Shown piece by piece: positions 45,001-57,462 of a stretch of DNA of 64,000 nucleotides. How positions within the stretch are numbered: position 1 is the first letter of the stretch; each line of letters starts with the position of its first letter. A program made the translations under genes and the position numbers. Source of the DNA: Dipteronia dyeriana (Eukaryota; Streptophyta; Magnoliopsida; Sapindales; Sapindaceae); assembly GCA_032871835.1 (NCBI GenBank), contig CM065297.1:34791598-34855597 (forward strand). The letters are read 5' to 3'. The notes below the pieces were generated by a model. The model was not told where the DNA came from and made no database searches. It saw only the letters and a list, made by a program, of their open reading frames with translations.

Positions 45001-46861
45001 AAGGGTCGCCATCCCCTAGCTCCACTACTTCAGAGCCAGCTTCTGCCATCTTGGTTGGATCAGCTTTAATCAACCTTGACTACCGTCTTCTCAGTTGGAT
45101 CGATTGGAACCTCTCTTACCTCTTCTACCTTGGTAATACCAATCTGGACCTCCACTTTGACATATTCAAATAGAGAGGTAGAAGGTTTGAAGCCCCTCAT
45201 GCATCCCCTACCTTGCAGCAGCGGACTTCGAGATAGGTTCTACCCTAGTGCGGTTTGGCATGAAGGTGAAGATGGGCACAATGTCCTTCTCATCATTAGT
45301 ACACCCAGCGGCTAGAGAAGGACCGGCTTCAGTGAGAGTGAACCTAATAAACTCCCAACTTTCTCGATGATCTCCTTCAGAGCGGTTCTTACAAGGCACG
45401 GAGAATGGATTTGAGTCTCTCCATATCATATGCACACTGCATCCACTCCCTATCTACCTACATCTCAGCTACAGTTGCCTCATCTCTGGTCATGGCTTTA
45501 CTCAAGACAATCGCTCCCCTCATTGTCTTGGTCATCTCCTCATTGGTCTGCCTAAGCTCGACTTTAGCAGCATCAATCTGCTCCTAAAGAGTATCATACC
45601 ATTGGCTCTGCTCCATTCATACCGAGTCATTCAATGCCTTAGCAACCCACTGGAGTCCCGGTTCATTTGAGATGAGCCCAGAGGTTTCCCATATTCGGTA
45701 AGGCCTCATACGTGCTTAAGCAAGCTTCTGAAATAACTATAGCACTGCTGTAAGGCCCGGAGCCTCCTCATATCTAGTACCAGGTCGGTGACTCCTCACC
45801 ATTTATACCGGGACATTCAATGCCTTAGCGAGCCACCGTGGTCCCCGATCCACCTCCCTGGTTAGTTTCATCGATAGTGGCAGCTCCTTCCTCCCTTGTC
45901 ATGCTGTTTGGGTAGAGGAAGAACTAGTATCCCCTAGCACTGCTACCTCAGAGCCAGCTCTACCACCTTGGTCGTGTCAGTTTGAATCAGATCGGTCCAC
46001 TATCTCTTCAATTGGATTGATCGGGACCTCTTCTTCCTTGGTAAGGTTGGTCTAGATCTTTACCTCTTTGACAAATTCAGACGGACAGATACGTAGGTTT
46101 GAAGCTCGACCAGTATCCCAAACTTCTGTAGCAGCCTACATCTCCCAAATCAGTTTGGACCTCGCCTTCCTTGTTAGGATCGATCAAGACCTCTAACTCT
46201 TTGACCGGGTTCAGATGGAGAGGTAGGCGGGTTTAAAGCTCATCCTACATCCTAATCTTCTGCACTTGCTGGGTACTTCAAGGTAGTTCCTACCCCAGCA
46301 CAAATAGACATGAAAGTAGAGATGGGCGCCAAGTCATCCTCATCAACTGCGAATCTAGCGGCTCAAGAATGACTGATTTTAGTAAGGGTGGACCGAGCTA
46401 ACTCTGTAACTTGCTCTATGATCACTTTCTGGTTCCATCCTTCAATGGTGCTCAGGTCAGACAGGGAAAGAAGAGCTTGAGTCGTCTGGTAAGTGGCATC
46501 ATTCAGTAAAGGAAGCATCCGCTTTGGCTTCTTAGGCACCCACGTTGCTGCATAGAGTTTAGACCTTTTCCTTAGATTTTATTTCCTCCTCCAGAGCAAT
46601 CCTTGTGAGGCATAGTATATGGACTTGAGTCTCTCCGTATCATATGCTTCAGCTCTCTATCTATCTACACCTCAGCCGCGTTTACCCCAGCTTTGGTCAG
46701 GGCTTCGTCCAGAACCACTGCACCCTCATCTACCTTAGTCAAATCCTCATACTCCTGGTTTGACCTCCTCTGAAAGGGCAGCTTCCTTATCTGAAGCACC
46801 TACCTCTAGATCAGCTGGGGGCTCACCTACCACTTAAGCAACCGCCTCAGCTTGAGAAACG
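45001..46861 (+). other. LARD interior, unrecognised
   Basis: The segment repeats phrases such as ttggttggatcagctttaat and ccaccttggtcgtgtcagtt and includes short open stretches (for example 45405-45587), but no known domain. A diverged duplication exists: agagcggttcttacaaggca ... ggagaatggatttgagtctc (45377-45420) resembles agcaatccttgtgaggcat ... ggacttgagtctctcc (46591-46640). Confidence 0.5.
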
Positions 46862-46876
46862 CATAAAAATCTTGAG

Positions 46877-49024
46877 GTCTGATCATGGTGGAGAATATCT
46901 ATATGGTGAGTTTCAGCAATATCTTATTGATAATGGGATAATTTCTCAGTTTTCTGCACTAGGCACACCTCAACAAAATGGGTGGCAGAAATGAGAAATA
47001 GAACTCTTTTGGACATGGCTAGGTCCATGTTGAGTTATTCAAAGCTCCCTAATTCTTTTTGAGGATATGCTTTACAAACCGCAATGTACATTCTAAATGA
47101 TGTACCATCTAAGTCGGTTCCTAAAACACCGCATGAGTTGTGAACCGGGCGAAAGCCTAGATTACAACACTTAAGGATATTTGGATGTCCTGTGTACGTG
47201 TTAAGAGGAAATACAGAAAAGATGGAGTCCCGTTTAGAAACATGCATATCTGTAGGGTATACAAAAGGAACAAAAGGATATTATTTTTATAGTCCTTCAG
47301 ATCTTAAAGTATTTGTTTCGACAAATGCTAAATTTCTGGAAAATGACTATATGAATAATTTTGTGCCTAAAAGTAGAATTGTCCTGAATGAGCTTTTAGG
47401 AGATACAATTCCACAAAAGGCTTCGTAACCAAGCCCAATTGTAAGTTCCGTACCAACACAAGATCAACAATCTACTATACCTCGTCATAGTGGGAGGATT
47501 GTTAAACAATCCGAGAGATACATAGGTCTAGGAGAATCTGTAGAGAATCTTCCAGAAGACGATGACCTCTATACGTACAAGGAAGCAATGGAAGATGTTG
47601 ATTTTCGCCATTGGCAAAAGGCAATGCAAATTCGAAATTGAATCTATGTTCAAAAACAAAGTCTGGTCTCTTTAAAGCTAGATTGGTAGCTAAAGATTAT
47701 ATACAGGAGGAAGGTATCAATTATAAAGAAACCTTCTCTCATGTGGCCATGCTTAAATCTATTAGGATACTCTTATCCATTACGACATCTCTAGACCTAG
47801 AGATTTGACAAATGGACGTCAAGACAGCTTTCCTTAATGGAAGTCTTGATGAAAGCATCTATATTCAGGCCAAGAGGAAAGGGTATGCAAGTTGCAAAGA
47901 TCCATACATGGATTGAAGCAAGCATCTAGATCCTGGAATCGATCAAGTCGTAAAAATTTTTGGATTTATTCAAAACCTTGATGAACCTTGAGTATATAAA
48001 AGGATTAAAGGCGACAAGTTGGTTTTCCTAGTTCTTTACGTTGATGATATACTACTCATCAGAAATGATGTAGGTGTATTGACATCAATAAAAGAATGGT
48101 TAGTAAAACAATTTAATATGAAGGACTTAGGAGAAGCAAGTTATATTCTTGGTATCCAAATCATAAGGGATAGAAAGAATAGAACGATTGCATTATCCCA
48201 GGCTTCATACATAGATAAAATCTTGTCTAGGTTTTCCATGCAAGATTCCAAGAAAGGTATGTTACCTTTCAGACATGGAATCAAACTTTCTAAGGAACAA
48301 GTTCCTAAGAATGAGCATAAAGATAAATTCATGAGTAGGGCAGAGCATTGTATCGGCAGTTGGAAGTCTCATGTATGCAATGCTCTGTACTAGACCAGAT
48401 ATTTGTTTTGCTATGGGCACAGTTAGCAGGTTTCAATCGAAGCCTGGTCCTGATCACTGGACGGCAGTCAAGTATATTTTCAAGTATCTAAGGAGAACGA
48501 GAGATTATATGCTTGTATACTTTGGAGGGGATTTAATTCCCGTTGGGTATACTGATTCTAATTTTCAGTCAGATTCTGACTCCAGGATATCAACATCAGG
48601 ATCTGTGTTTACTATTGGAGGAGGGGCAGTCATATGGAGGAGTATCAAGCAATCTTGTATTGTCGATTCCACCATGGAAGCCGAGTATATTGCCGCATGC
48701 GAGGCTGCAAAAGAGGTTGTCTGGCTCCGCCAATTCTTGATTGACTTGGAAGTTATTCATGATGCGAATAAGCAGATCACTATCTATTGTGACAATAGTG
48801 GAGCTGTGGCTAATTCGAGAGAACCGAGAAGTCATAAGAAAGGGAAACACATTGAAAGAAAGTATCACCTTCTAAGGGAAATTGTGCATAGGGGTGACGT
48901 GACGATTACCAAAATCGGGTTAGCAGAAAATCTAGCGGATCCCTTTACAAAGGCTCTTCCACAAAAGAGTTTTGATGGGCATCTAGAGAACATGGGGATG
49001 AGAGATATGACACATTTGCTATAG
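46877..49024 (+). pseudogene. Copia integrase part, RT and RNase H, broken
   Basis: It begins with LRSDHGGEYLYGEFQQYL (second integrase Asp) and, after a small frameshift, VAEMRNRTLLDMARSM (integrase Glu). The integrase tail includes RIFGCPVYVLRG. The RT appears from about 47670 (KDYIQEEGINYKETFSHV), then QMDVKTAFLNGSLDE and an intact LVLYVDDILLI (48028-48060). RNase H (48371-49024) has VGYTDSNFQSDSDSRIS, VDSTMEAEYIAACEA, YCDNSGAVANSREP and HIERKYHLLREIV, with catalytic acidic residues present, and a proper stop at 49024. Internal stops occur near 46993, 47070, 47428 and 47807. Confidence 0.88.
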
Positions 49025-49038
49025 ATCAAGTGGGAGAT

Positions 49039-51248
49039 TGTTAGAATTATGCTCGATAGCAAGAGTATAATAATGTATTTGACAATCCTTTCTTATTAAT
49101 AAGGTGATTTCTATTTAACAAATCTTATAGCATTTATAGTTTAATTATTATAATTGTCAAAAGTAAATAATCATAAGGTCAAAAGACTATGAGAAAAGAA
49201 GAATTGTTCATACATCTAGATATGTATGAGGTAGACACAATTCTTTAGTTACTCTTGAATAACATTCACAACTTAAGATAAAAGGTTGGGCGTCTTTATC
49301 TTGTCAAAGTTGTAGATTCTTTTGCTAGCAATTGAGTGGGATCAAATGTGTTATGATGAGTCTAAAATCATCAAAGTGTGGTGTCTTTGGGCAAAAGAAT
49401 CTAGTGCACTGGGTACATTGAATAGGATCAAAATGAAATATTTTATCTAGAACCGTCAATGGATTAAAGTTTTCGTTTGAAGACAATCGGAGGGTCTATC
49501 TCAATCCTGAGATAAATGATGGACTTATGGTTACAAGTGTTATCATTTGAGCTATCAATGAGTACGATTATATAGCATAGTTTATCCTCGATAGTTTGGT
49601 GGTATTCATTTGTTAACCGATAGAGGACTTCATTTATAGATAAGGACATTGTGGCTCCATTTATTGAATGAGAGTAGAATACCATCATATGGATGTTTTG
49701 AGGTATTGGATATTAAATATTAACGTTAAGTTTTCAATAGTGTCTATTGAAACATGGCTTCTCTACAAGTCAAAATATCCAAGTTCAAAATGTGGTCATA
49801 TGAGTAAATATGGTAACTTGGAGAGCTATAGGCGGTCTATGAGCTATAGGCGGTCTATGAGCTCTTGGTGATTACTGGTATTCTTCATGAGGATACACTT
49901 TCTCCAATAATGTTGTCTAGGGTATAAATGAGTAAAATCAACTTATTCTATTAAGACATGTGAACTTGTTTCTTTTTGTAAGAATGGGTCTAATTCACAT
50001 GTGGACTTTTTTATTAAGGTCCAATGGATTTAATAAATAAAGAAAAATAATATATGGCCTATATACATGTGTTGGGCGGCAAGGCTATTAAGAATAGCTT
50101 AAATTATATTATTTTTATATTATTATTTAATTAAATGGAAATTAATTAATCTGTTGATTAATTGATTATTTAATTAAAAGTCAAAATCTTTTTCCTAATA
50201 GGAGTTGATCTCCTAAAATTATACTATTGTTGGTAGTATAATTAATATTAAAGACTATATTTTATAAGTAGATAAATAAAAGGAATTATTTTTCTAATCA
50301 AATTAGGAAGTCTTTGATATGGTTACAAATACACTATTGTGTTGGATTATGAGTCTTGATGTAGGACAGAAATCATTTATAAAAGATTTATTAACCACCA
50401 AGTAAATCTACCTAAGGAAAGAATTCATAACCACCAAGTAAATCCTTCTTAAGAAAGGATTTGTGTGATCCTAATATATATCCAATGAAATTTCTGCTAG
50501 CCCATATATATATAAATAGGATATAATTCCTTTTAGATAAGGATTCTTAACTACCAAATAAATCCACCTAAGTAAAGGATTCTTGACAACCAAGTAAATC
50601 CTTCTTAGGAAATGAATTATGATCCTATATATATACGTATGTTAATTTCGGCCATCCTAAGTTTTTCTATGAGATGAATTCCGGCCATGATAAGCAATTT
50701 TCAAGAAGAGAATTTGGCATATCAAGAGAATTTTGAGTGAGAAAATTTTATTTTTTACTCTGGCCAAAATTCGACCAACTCATAGAGATAGTGTGAATTC
50801 GGCCAAGAAGAAAAAAAGGGGAACGTTTTTGTTTTCGATAGTACACTAGTATCCTTTGCATCAAAAGGGTTTTGTGTACAACATCGAATCAAGGTTCACG
50901 CGAGTTTCAATTAAATTGATTGATAATTCAAAAGTGACCGGACGTTCTTGGTTTTTCCCTTGGAGGATTATTGTGACTAACAAAGAAGAAAATTTTATTT
51001 GTTTCCATCCTCAGGTATACAATTTAAAAAAAGGGAGCCCACAATCCTAGGTGATTCACGTTCGCGATTGGATTGAAAGATCTTGCAGATTCAATTCGAC
51101 GCTAGTTCAATCATCACAAAAAAAAGGTACGATACTTTTATATACATCAATTAATTTAGGGTTAAGGTTCTTGTTATTAAAATGAAAATTTTTATTTATA
51201 CGGAAACCCTAATTTTCGTTTTCTCACGCTTCCATTGCGTTTTGAACC
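49039..51248 (+). repeat. 3' LTR of the nested copia copy
   Basis: It starts tgttagaattatgc right after the polypurine tract. A tatataaata box lies at 50508. At 50390-50620 the phrase accaccaagtaaatcc(t/a) occurs four times in diverged form. The right end is placed after cttccattgcgttttgaacc because the sequence then resumes LARD-like composition. The partner LTR is absent, so the end is approximate. Confidence 0.6.
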
Positions 51249-51617
51249 ATTTTTCCCTAAACCTGGGTATATTCCTCCTCAACCAAACCAGTCTGAACCT
51301 CCCCCTTATTGGTAGTTTCAGTCAGTTCCAATACATCTTTAGCGGAGGTGGAGAGGTAAAATGTTCTGAAGCTTCTTCTTTGGATAGATCATCTGCTACA
51401 ACATGGGACTTTGCACCAGGGTCTACATCATCACCCCCAAGACTAGCCAGCCACATGGGAAGCATACACAACCATCTCGATAGCTTTATTCTTGATCTCC
51501 TCCCTTTTCCATCCATCATTTACACTAAATGGGGGAGGTCAAGGCAACTCTACCTGACAGGCTGTGAAGAAGCAGTCATCCTCATTGACTTGCTCGAGCT
51601 CGATATCGACAGCGCCA
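51249..51617 (+). other. LARD interior between two nested insertions
   Basis: No recognised domain; contains ggaggtggagaggtaaaatg-type phrases similar in style to 46100-46300. An open stretch overlaps the end of the copia LTR and is incidental. Confidence 0.4.
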
Positions 51618-52163
51618 TGTCACGAGCTTAGAGTTTGCGCAGCACACCCGTGCGGCACTTAGGCAAATTCTATGAGAATGTTGCTAAGTAAGCCTTACAA
51701 GAGAGATTTGAGAGAAAAGAGTAGAAGAGCTTGAATGGAAAACAAAGATTGTATTGCTATGAAGGAAGCTTTACAATGCTTTGAGTATTCTTGGCTTGGA
51801 TACTAGAATGCTTGAGTTTCTAGGATGGTTTACAAATGAGAGGGGTTGGCTATTTATAGGTGAGCTACCTCCTTAAGGAATGTTCTAGATTAATCTAGTC
51901 TAATAAAGGAGATTAAGTCTCCAGAATATTCTACACCTAACTAGAATACTCTACATGTATTTACATGCCTTTACAAGGTTCTAGATTATTCCACAACTAT
52001 CTAGCTAAATACAAGAATGGTGTAGAGTGGGTTGGGTTGCTAGAGACTTCCAGAAGCTTGACCAATGCTGGAATTGTGGAGAAGTCTCTAGAATCTTCCA
52101 AGAGCTTGGCATAGTTGTGGCCTTTGTTGGGCTCATGGGCTTGACAGCTTGCGGCCCGTGACA
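51618..52163 (-). repeat. LTR of the Gag-only element (3' LTR on - strand)
   Basis: 546 bp, matching 54183-54726 nearly base for base. Tttataggtgag-type sequence near 51855 is shared by both. Confidence 0.93.
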
Positions 52164-54137
52164 TCCTCCCTCACCTAAGTTCGCAACGTCCTCGTTGCGT
52201 GGGCGCTGAGTATGTTGGAGTTGGCCACAAGTTGGTTCATTCATGCGGAAGGTCTTCGGCTTGGGAAGCCTCCCTTGAGAGACCGAATTCGAGTCTCGCA
52301 TCCTTAGCTCGACGCAAGTGGGCTGGCTATGTTTCGAAGGTGATCCAGCATCTTGGGTGCCTTCTCTCGGTGCCTTCGATCGCTTCCCATGGCTTGTGCG
52401 CTTCTTACTCCTTCGAATGCCTACAATCGGCTGATTCTGTGGAGAAGTGGGAGAAATTGGTGTCTCCTCGAGCCGTACGGTGGATAGCATCCTATATGGC
52501 TGTGGTATGCGTCCCACCGGGATGGTGAGTGCCTTGCCCCCATTAAGAATGCTAAGTGAGTTCACAGCTGGTAGGGGGAAAGCGTTGGCTTGCTCAAAGA
52601 ACGCCATGCCTAGCACCACTTGGTAGTCATCTAAGGGAACCACTGAGAAGTCGAGCTTTCCACTCCATGGGCCTAGGTGGACAATGACGCCTTTTACTGT
52701 GCCATCAATTTGCTTGGCCGGAGAGTTGGCAGCTTTAATGACGGCGTATTCACCATTGGTGATGCGAAGACCAAGTCGTTTGGCTTCGTCTGTTGAGATA
52801 AAGTTGTGCGTTGCCCCAGTGTCTAGCATTGCACGAACTGGTTTGCCTTTGATGGTGGTGTTCACGAACATGAGGCCTTTGGTAAGTGTAGGAGGCACGG
52901 GTTGCCCTTTGAGTGCATAAAGCTGTTAGAGAGAACTCATGCTTGCTTGGGGCTCAATTGTCTTAGTTTCTTCTAGTTTGGTAACCATGGCATTGAGCAT
53001 CTTTCGCTTTGGGCAGTCACGTACCCAATGTGGCCCATCACAAATGAAGCATGGATTCTTCGGCTTGATCAAAACGGGTTTGCCTCCATTGGCGTTGTCA
53101 CACCGGTTATCGCCATTGGGAGTTCTGTTTGGTCCTTCGCTCTTGCGATTGTGGTCTTTAGACTCGTCTCCCCCACCTTTTCCATGGTTGTCGGTCATTT
53201 CCTTTGTCTTGGTGAGGTCGGCAAGAGATTTTGCTGCGGCGATGGCTGCATCAATGTCTTGCACGTTCCGCCTTTCTAGCTCCACTCTCGCCCATTCTTT
53301 GAGACCGTCCATGAAGAGGAATAGTTTGTCTTTATCGGACATATCTTCGATCTCGAGGATTAAGGTAGAGAACTCCTTGATGTAGTCATGGATGGATCCA
53401 GACTGCTTGAGGCGACGAAGGCGGCTACGGGCCTCCTTATCGGCGTTAGTTGGCTAGAACTGCCTCTTGAGTTCTCGTTTGAAGTCTTCCCATGTGCGGA
53501 TGGGGTGGCTAGTATCACCATGCTTGCGTCGCCACCATAGTTGAGCAGAATCCCGAAGGAAGGTGGGAGCATTGGTGATCCGTGTAGCGTCATCCCTAAC
53601 TCCCTTGGCCTCAAAGTATTGTTCTAGACCGAAGAGGAAGTTTTCCATTTCCATGGCTTTACGATTTCCGTTGAATGTGGATGGCTTAGGGATTTAGATG
53701 GCGCCCCATGTGCTCGTGCTAGCGAAGGCACCACTGCCATAAGTTGGGTTGTTTTTGAACGAAGTCCATTCGGTGCGAACTTCATCCATCTCGACTCGAA
53801 TGGCCCGCAACTCTTGCTCGACGAAGGTGCGAGTGTTGCGGATTTCTTCAGTAAATTGGCAGATTTCCTCCCGAATGCCCTTCTGGAACTCTTGTAGCAT
53901 TGCCTTGGTCGCCTGAGCTATTATGGCGTAATTGGTTTCTAGGCCATCGAGGTGGTCGACCACGGTGCTCAAGGTGGTTTGCATTTCGGAGAGGGCTTCA
54001 TCGTGGACATCCACGCGAGATTCCAAAGTGTCCATGGACGGACCCTTTTACTTGCTACGTTAGGTGTGGGTGCGTTGCTCGCCACGACCATGCGCTTGCT
54101 CTTCTACTATAGCAGCAACTTCGCTATCGGAGGCCAT
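52005..54137 (-). pseudogene. Gag-protease polyprotein of the Gag-only element
   Basis: One frame of 711 codons from ATG 54137 to TAA 52005, with no frameshift but five in-frame stops (54062, 54050, 53696, 53456 and 52928, each the first base on the - strand). An N-terminal coiled-coil-like region (residues ~35-120) is followed by a retrotransposon Gag domain (WWRRKHGDTSHPIRTWEDFK, LFLFMDGLKEWARVELERR) and a zinc knuckle CFICDGPHWVRDC (CX2CX3HX4C, about 53035). The pepsin-like protease has an intact active site MLDTGATHNFIS (about 52830). The frame ends inside the LTR after the ANLGEGGCHGPQ segment that spans the polypurine tract. Gag would form particles; reverse transcription must come from another element. 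Confidence 0.85.
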
Positions 54138-54162
54138 GACTCGTGCTAGCTGTGGTTGCTTA

Positions 54163-54180
54163 ACCAGCGCTTTGATACCA
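54163..54180 (-). promoter_or_regulatory. tRNA primer-binding site of the Gag-only element
   Basis: On the - strand tggtatcaaagcgctggt begins 2 bp after the LTR, close to the initiator-methionine-tRNA type site (tggtatc start). Confidence 0.78.
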
Positions 54181-54182
54181 AC

Positions 54183-54726
54183 TGTCACGGGGTTAAAGTT
54201 TGTGCAGCACACCCGTGCGGTACTTAGGCAAATTCTATGAGAATGTTGCTAAGTAAGCCTTACAAGAGAGATTTGAGAGAAAAGAGTAGAAGAGCTTGAA
54301 TGGAAAACAAAGATTGTATTGCTATGAAGGAAGCTTTACAATGCTTTGAGTATTCTTGGCTTGGATACTAGAATGCTTGAGTTTCTAGGATGGCTTACAA
54401 ATGAGAGGGGTTGGCTATTTATAGGTGAGCCACCTCCTTAAGGAATGTTCTAGATTAATCTAGTCTAATAAAAGAGATTAAGTCTCCAGAATATTCTACA
54501 TCTAACTAGAATACTCTACATGTATTTACATGCCTTTACAAGGTTCTCGATTATTCCACAACTATCTAGCTAAATACAAGAATGGTGTAGAGAGGGTTGG
54601 GTTGCTAGACTTCCAGAAGCTTGACCAATGCTGGAATTGTGGAGAAGTCTCTAGAATCTTCCAAGAGCTTGGCATAGTTGTGGCCTTTGTTGGGCTCATG
54701 GGCTTGACAGCTTGCGGCCAGTGACA
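54183..54726 (-). repeat. LTR of the Gag-only element (5' LTR on - strand)
   Basis: 544 bp, the partner of 51618-52163, lying next to the primer-binding site. Confidence 0.93.
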
Positions 54727-54730
54727 GCCA

Positions 54731-55379
54731 GCTTGTTCTCAAAGATTATCGTGTCGGTGGCTCTTCACTATCTGTACCGGGCCATTCAACGCCCTAGCGA
54801 GCCGCTGGTGCCCCGATCCATTTCGAAAGAGCCTATAAGCTCTTCTGGTTCGTTCGTGGTGGGGTCTCGAGCTCCATTATAATTCTTGAAGACTTTTATC
54901 TACCACAAATGGCCTCTAAACCAGCTACATCACTTGGGGACTAGGAGCTCATTATTCTCTCTAGTACCCCTGCGGAAGGGGTTGTGACACAGACGTGAGA
55001 CGATTTCTCCTAGTGACTGGTTCACGATGAAGAGCGCTTTTTACGAAAGGTCACTCTATCATATACACCCATAACTCAGATCGTTTTAAGAGATCCTACT
55101 GGTGAAAAGCTCCTACAATGAGGCTGGTCACCAGCCGGTACCACCTCTCGTTGATGCAACCTCGTATTGGTAACGACATGAGTTTTATATCTCCTTTGAT
55201 TTTGATCTCTGTGATAGTTCTAATGTGATCACCATTCACCAATGATTGACACCAGGAGAGCTACAAGCACTCATGATGCCCTGGAAAGGATTAATCCATC
55301 CAGGAGGATCGCCTTGACCAGGAAAGCTACACCGCACTCCTGATGCCCTAAACTGGATTATTCACTCTAGAAGGATCGC
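54731..55379 (+). other. LARD interior, unrecognised
   Basis: It resumes the ~150-bp repeat (accgggccattcaacgccct at 54776). Two shorter units (aggatcgcc preceded by gatgccc(t/a)) lie at 55250-55385. No domain seen. Confidence 0.5.
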
Positions 55380-55870
55380 CATGGTATTTTGACAATGATC
55401 GCCTCGAGACCAAGGATTAGCCGGGGAAGCCCCCTCACTACCTTTGATGCCTCGATCGAGCACCACCCCCCGCCAAGAAGGGTATGAGTGTAAGAGCATA
55501 GTTGCCACCAGATCTCGAGACCAGGGATTGATCAGGGAAGCCCCCTTATCACCCCTGATGCCTTGGTCGGGTGACCTCCCCCAAGAAGGATCCGAGTGTA
55601 AGTGCATAGTTTCCATCCGGATCTCAAGGCTAGAATATCTAGCATTTCTAATGCCTTGGTCAGGCTACCACCCCCAATAAGGATCTGAGCGTAAGAGCAT
55701 AGATGCCTGCTAGATCACGATCGCCATGATATTTCAACAATGATAGCCTCGAGACCAAGGATTGGTCGGGGAAACCCCCCCCCCCCCCCACTACCCTGAT
55801 GCCTTGTTCGGGCTACTACCCCCAAGAAGGATCTAAACATAAGAGCATAATCATGAGATCGGGACAGCCG
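55380..55870. repeat. ~110-bp tandem repeat in the LARD interior
   Basis: Units begin ctcgagaccaaggattag and contain gatgccttggtcggg, caagaaggatctgagtgtaa and gagcatagttgcc; starts at about 55403, 55514, 55622 (diverged) and 55748. A poly-C run (55775-55791) lies in the last unit. Confidence 0.8.
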
Positions 55871-56399
55871 AATGGCAATCCTGTTGCCTTTGGCGGACCA
55901 ACCCTGCCAGGAAGGGTCTGGATGGCATAGTTGCCTACCATGATCAAGTTAGTCTAAGTACTAGGACTCTGAGAACAGGAATATCAGGCTCTCAGATTAG
56001 CCACAGGAGCTTCGTCTGACATGATCAAACAGTACGGTTTGTGACATTTCTCGCTTACCAAATTTTACACTGACTAGAGCGTCAAAAATTCCACAAAGGG
56101 AATATCCCCTTCTGTGGTCCACCATTGCTCATTTGCCTACCAGGTATGCCAAATTCACCTACGTTTCGCCTATGTATAAAGACCTGGTGAGAAAGTGGCC
56201 TTAGTTGCCTACCAAGATCTTCTTCGCCTAATGTACCAAGATTCCTAAAGCAGGAATGACTAGTACCCCGGTTCGCTAAGCCAAGCACTAAGAACTTTTT
56301 TGGTTACTAGTAAGAAGCGACAAGCAAAATTCTTCATGTAGTACTAGATCCTGACTTCAACCCCAACTATGTACCGGTGTTCAAGTCAGAGGGGATTTC
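55871..56399 (+). other. LARD 3' internal end
   Basis: No coding domain. It ends in the purine-rich tract gtcagaggggatttc directly before the 3' LTR. Confidence 0.5.
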
Positions 56400-57255
56400 T
56401 GTTAATAACAAAATTTAGCTAGGGATCAAAGAAGAATTTTCCACTTCCCAGGCCTCATACAAGGTTTCAAATTCTGGCTCATGTAACGGGGTATCAGGGT
56501 CCCCGAGATCGAGCTACCACACGATCCTGTCGAAGCAAGGCGAGGCCGCCCATACCCTCTAAGCATCTCACACGCTTCCAGGATCACCAAATAAAGCTAG
56601 ACGTGACCAAGTCAAGCTCTCCATACCAGGATAAAAACCCAAAGCCAGGTCGACGTGGGAGAACCTGGGTTCCCCGAGGTCGAGGTATCTCGTGACATTT
56701 TTCTAGAGCATACTACCATCTCTACTTTCACCAAGAGACCTTCAGGACACTGAACTTGTCATATAAATGCCCTTCTACCTTATCGAAATATAATCTCAAT
56801 CTGTCCGAGCAGAAAAGGAAGAGGCCCGTAAAGCCCCATAATCACCAAAAAGTGCCAAGATCCACTGTAGATTCTGGCATGATTAAATCAAGTAGCAAGA
56901 GCAGTACTCGAGCGTACCTCTCCGGAAGCAAGCCAGTGCCACCTGTTTATGGCAAACACCTTACCCGGGCTTGCCAGCCAAGCTTCGCTACCTCGTCGGA
57001 TTCCAACGCGGTCAAATCGAGCTCTATCGAAAGCCTTGTAAGGTCGAATCAAGCTTCATACAACCAGACTGGTACCTTAAGGTATCTCACCCTCAAATCG
57101 ATACCCGAGTACTTGGATATCAGCTTCGGGACCCATCAGGGGTACGCCTCCTCCATAAAGTAGGAACAATGATATCAGTAAGGTACCACGCCACCAGAAT
57201 ATAGAACCAAAGTTCTCCTCCAAGATAGAGGGTTGACTTTCATGATTACCATTAA

Positions 57256-57462
57256 TGAGGTAAACCGTATTAATAGAGGTAGTCAACCCTATATAATGAG
57301 GTCAACTATATTAATGGAGGAAGTTAACCATAATAATGAGGTCAATCGTATTAATGGAGGTAGTCAACCCTATTTAATGAGGTCAACCGTATTAATGGAG
57401 GTAGTCAACCCTATTAATGAGGTCAACCATATTAATAAACGTAGTCAACCCTATTAATGACA
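57256..57462. repeat. ~41-bp minisatellite in the 3' LTR
   Basis: Same array and same number of units as at 41849-42056, so it predates this insertion and has not changed in length since. Confidence 0.88.

Larger units (their letters stand above)
46862..51248 (+). mobile_element. Nested Ty1/copia fragment (Tork-like), 5'-truncated
   Basis: The copy starts inside the integrase core, runs through RT and RNase H to a polypurine tract (agtgggagat, 49029-49038) and a long 3' LTR (49039 to about 51248). The 5' LTR, gag, protease and first part of integrase are missing. The RNase H end and the LTR-end style (cacgcttccattgcgttttg) resemble the Tork lineage. No TSD could be found. Confidence 0.75.
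51618..54726 (-). mobile_element. Nested 3.1-kb Gag-protease-only LTR retrotransposon (TR-GAG-like)
   Basis: Two LTRs (51618-52163 and 54183-54726) begin tgtcac and end gtgaca. Seen from the - strand: 5' LTR, primer-binding site (tggtatcaaagcgctgg), one long Gag-protease frame, polypurine tract (gtgagggagga at 52164-52174), 3' LTR. RT, RNase H and integrase are absent. The 4-mer gcca flanks both sides (51614-51617 and 54727-54730). By eye the LTRs differ at about 13 positions plus a 2-bp indel over 544 bp, so it is the youngest LTR insertion here. Retrotransposons keeping only a Gag region between LTRs have been described in plants as TR-GAG. Confidence 0.85.

Noticed and set aside
51182..51631. 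149-codon ORF
   Set aside because: It begins in the copia LTR and ends in the next nested element, so it spans three unrelated sequences.
52199..53385. + strand ORFs opposite the Gag-protease frame
   Set aside because: They are shadows of the - strand frame, which carries the zinc knuckle and protease motif.
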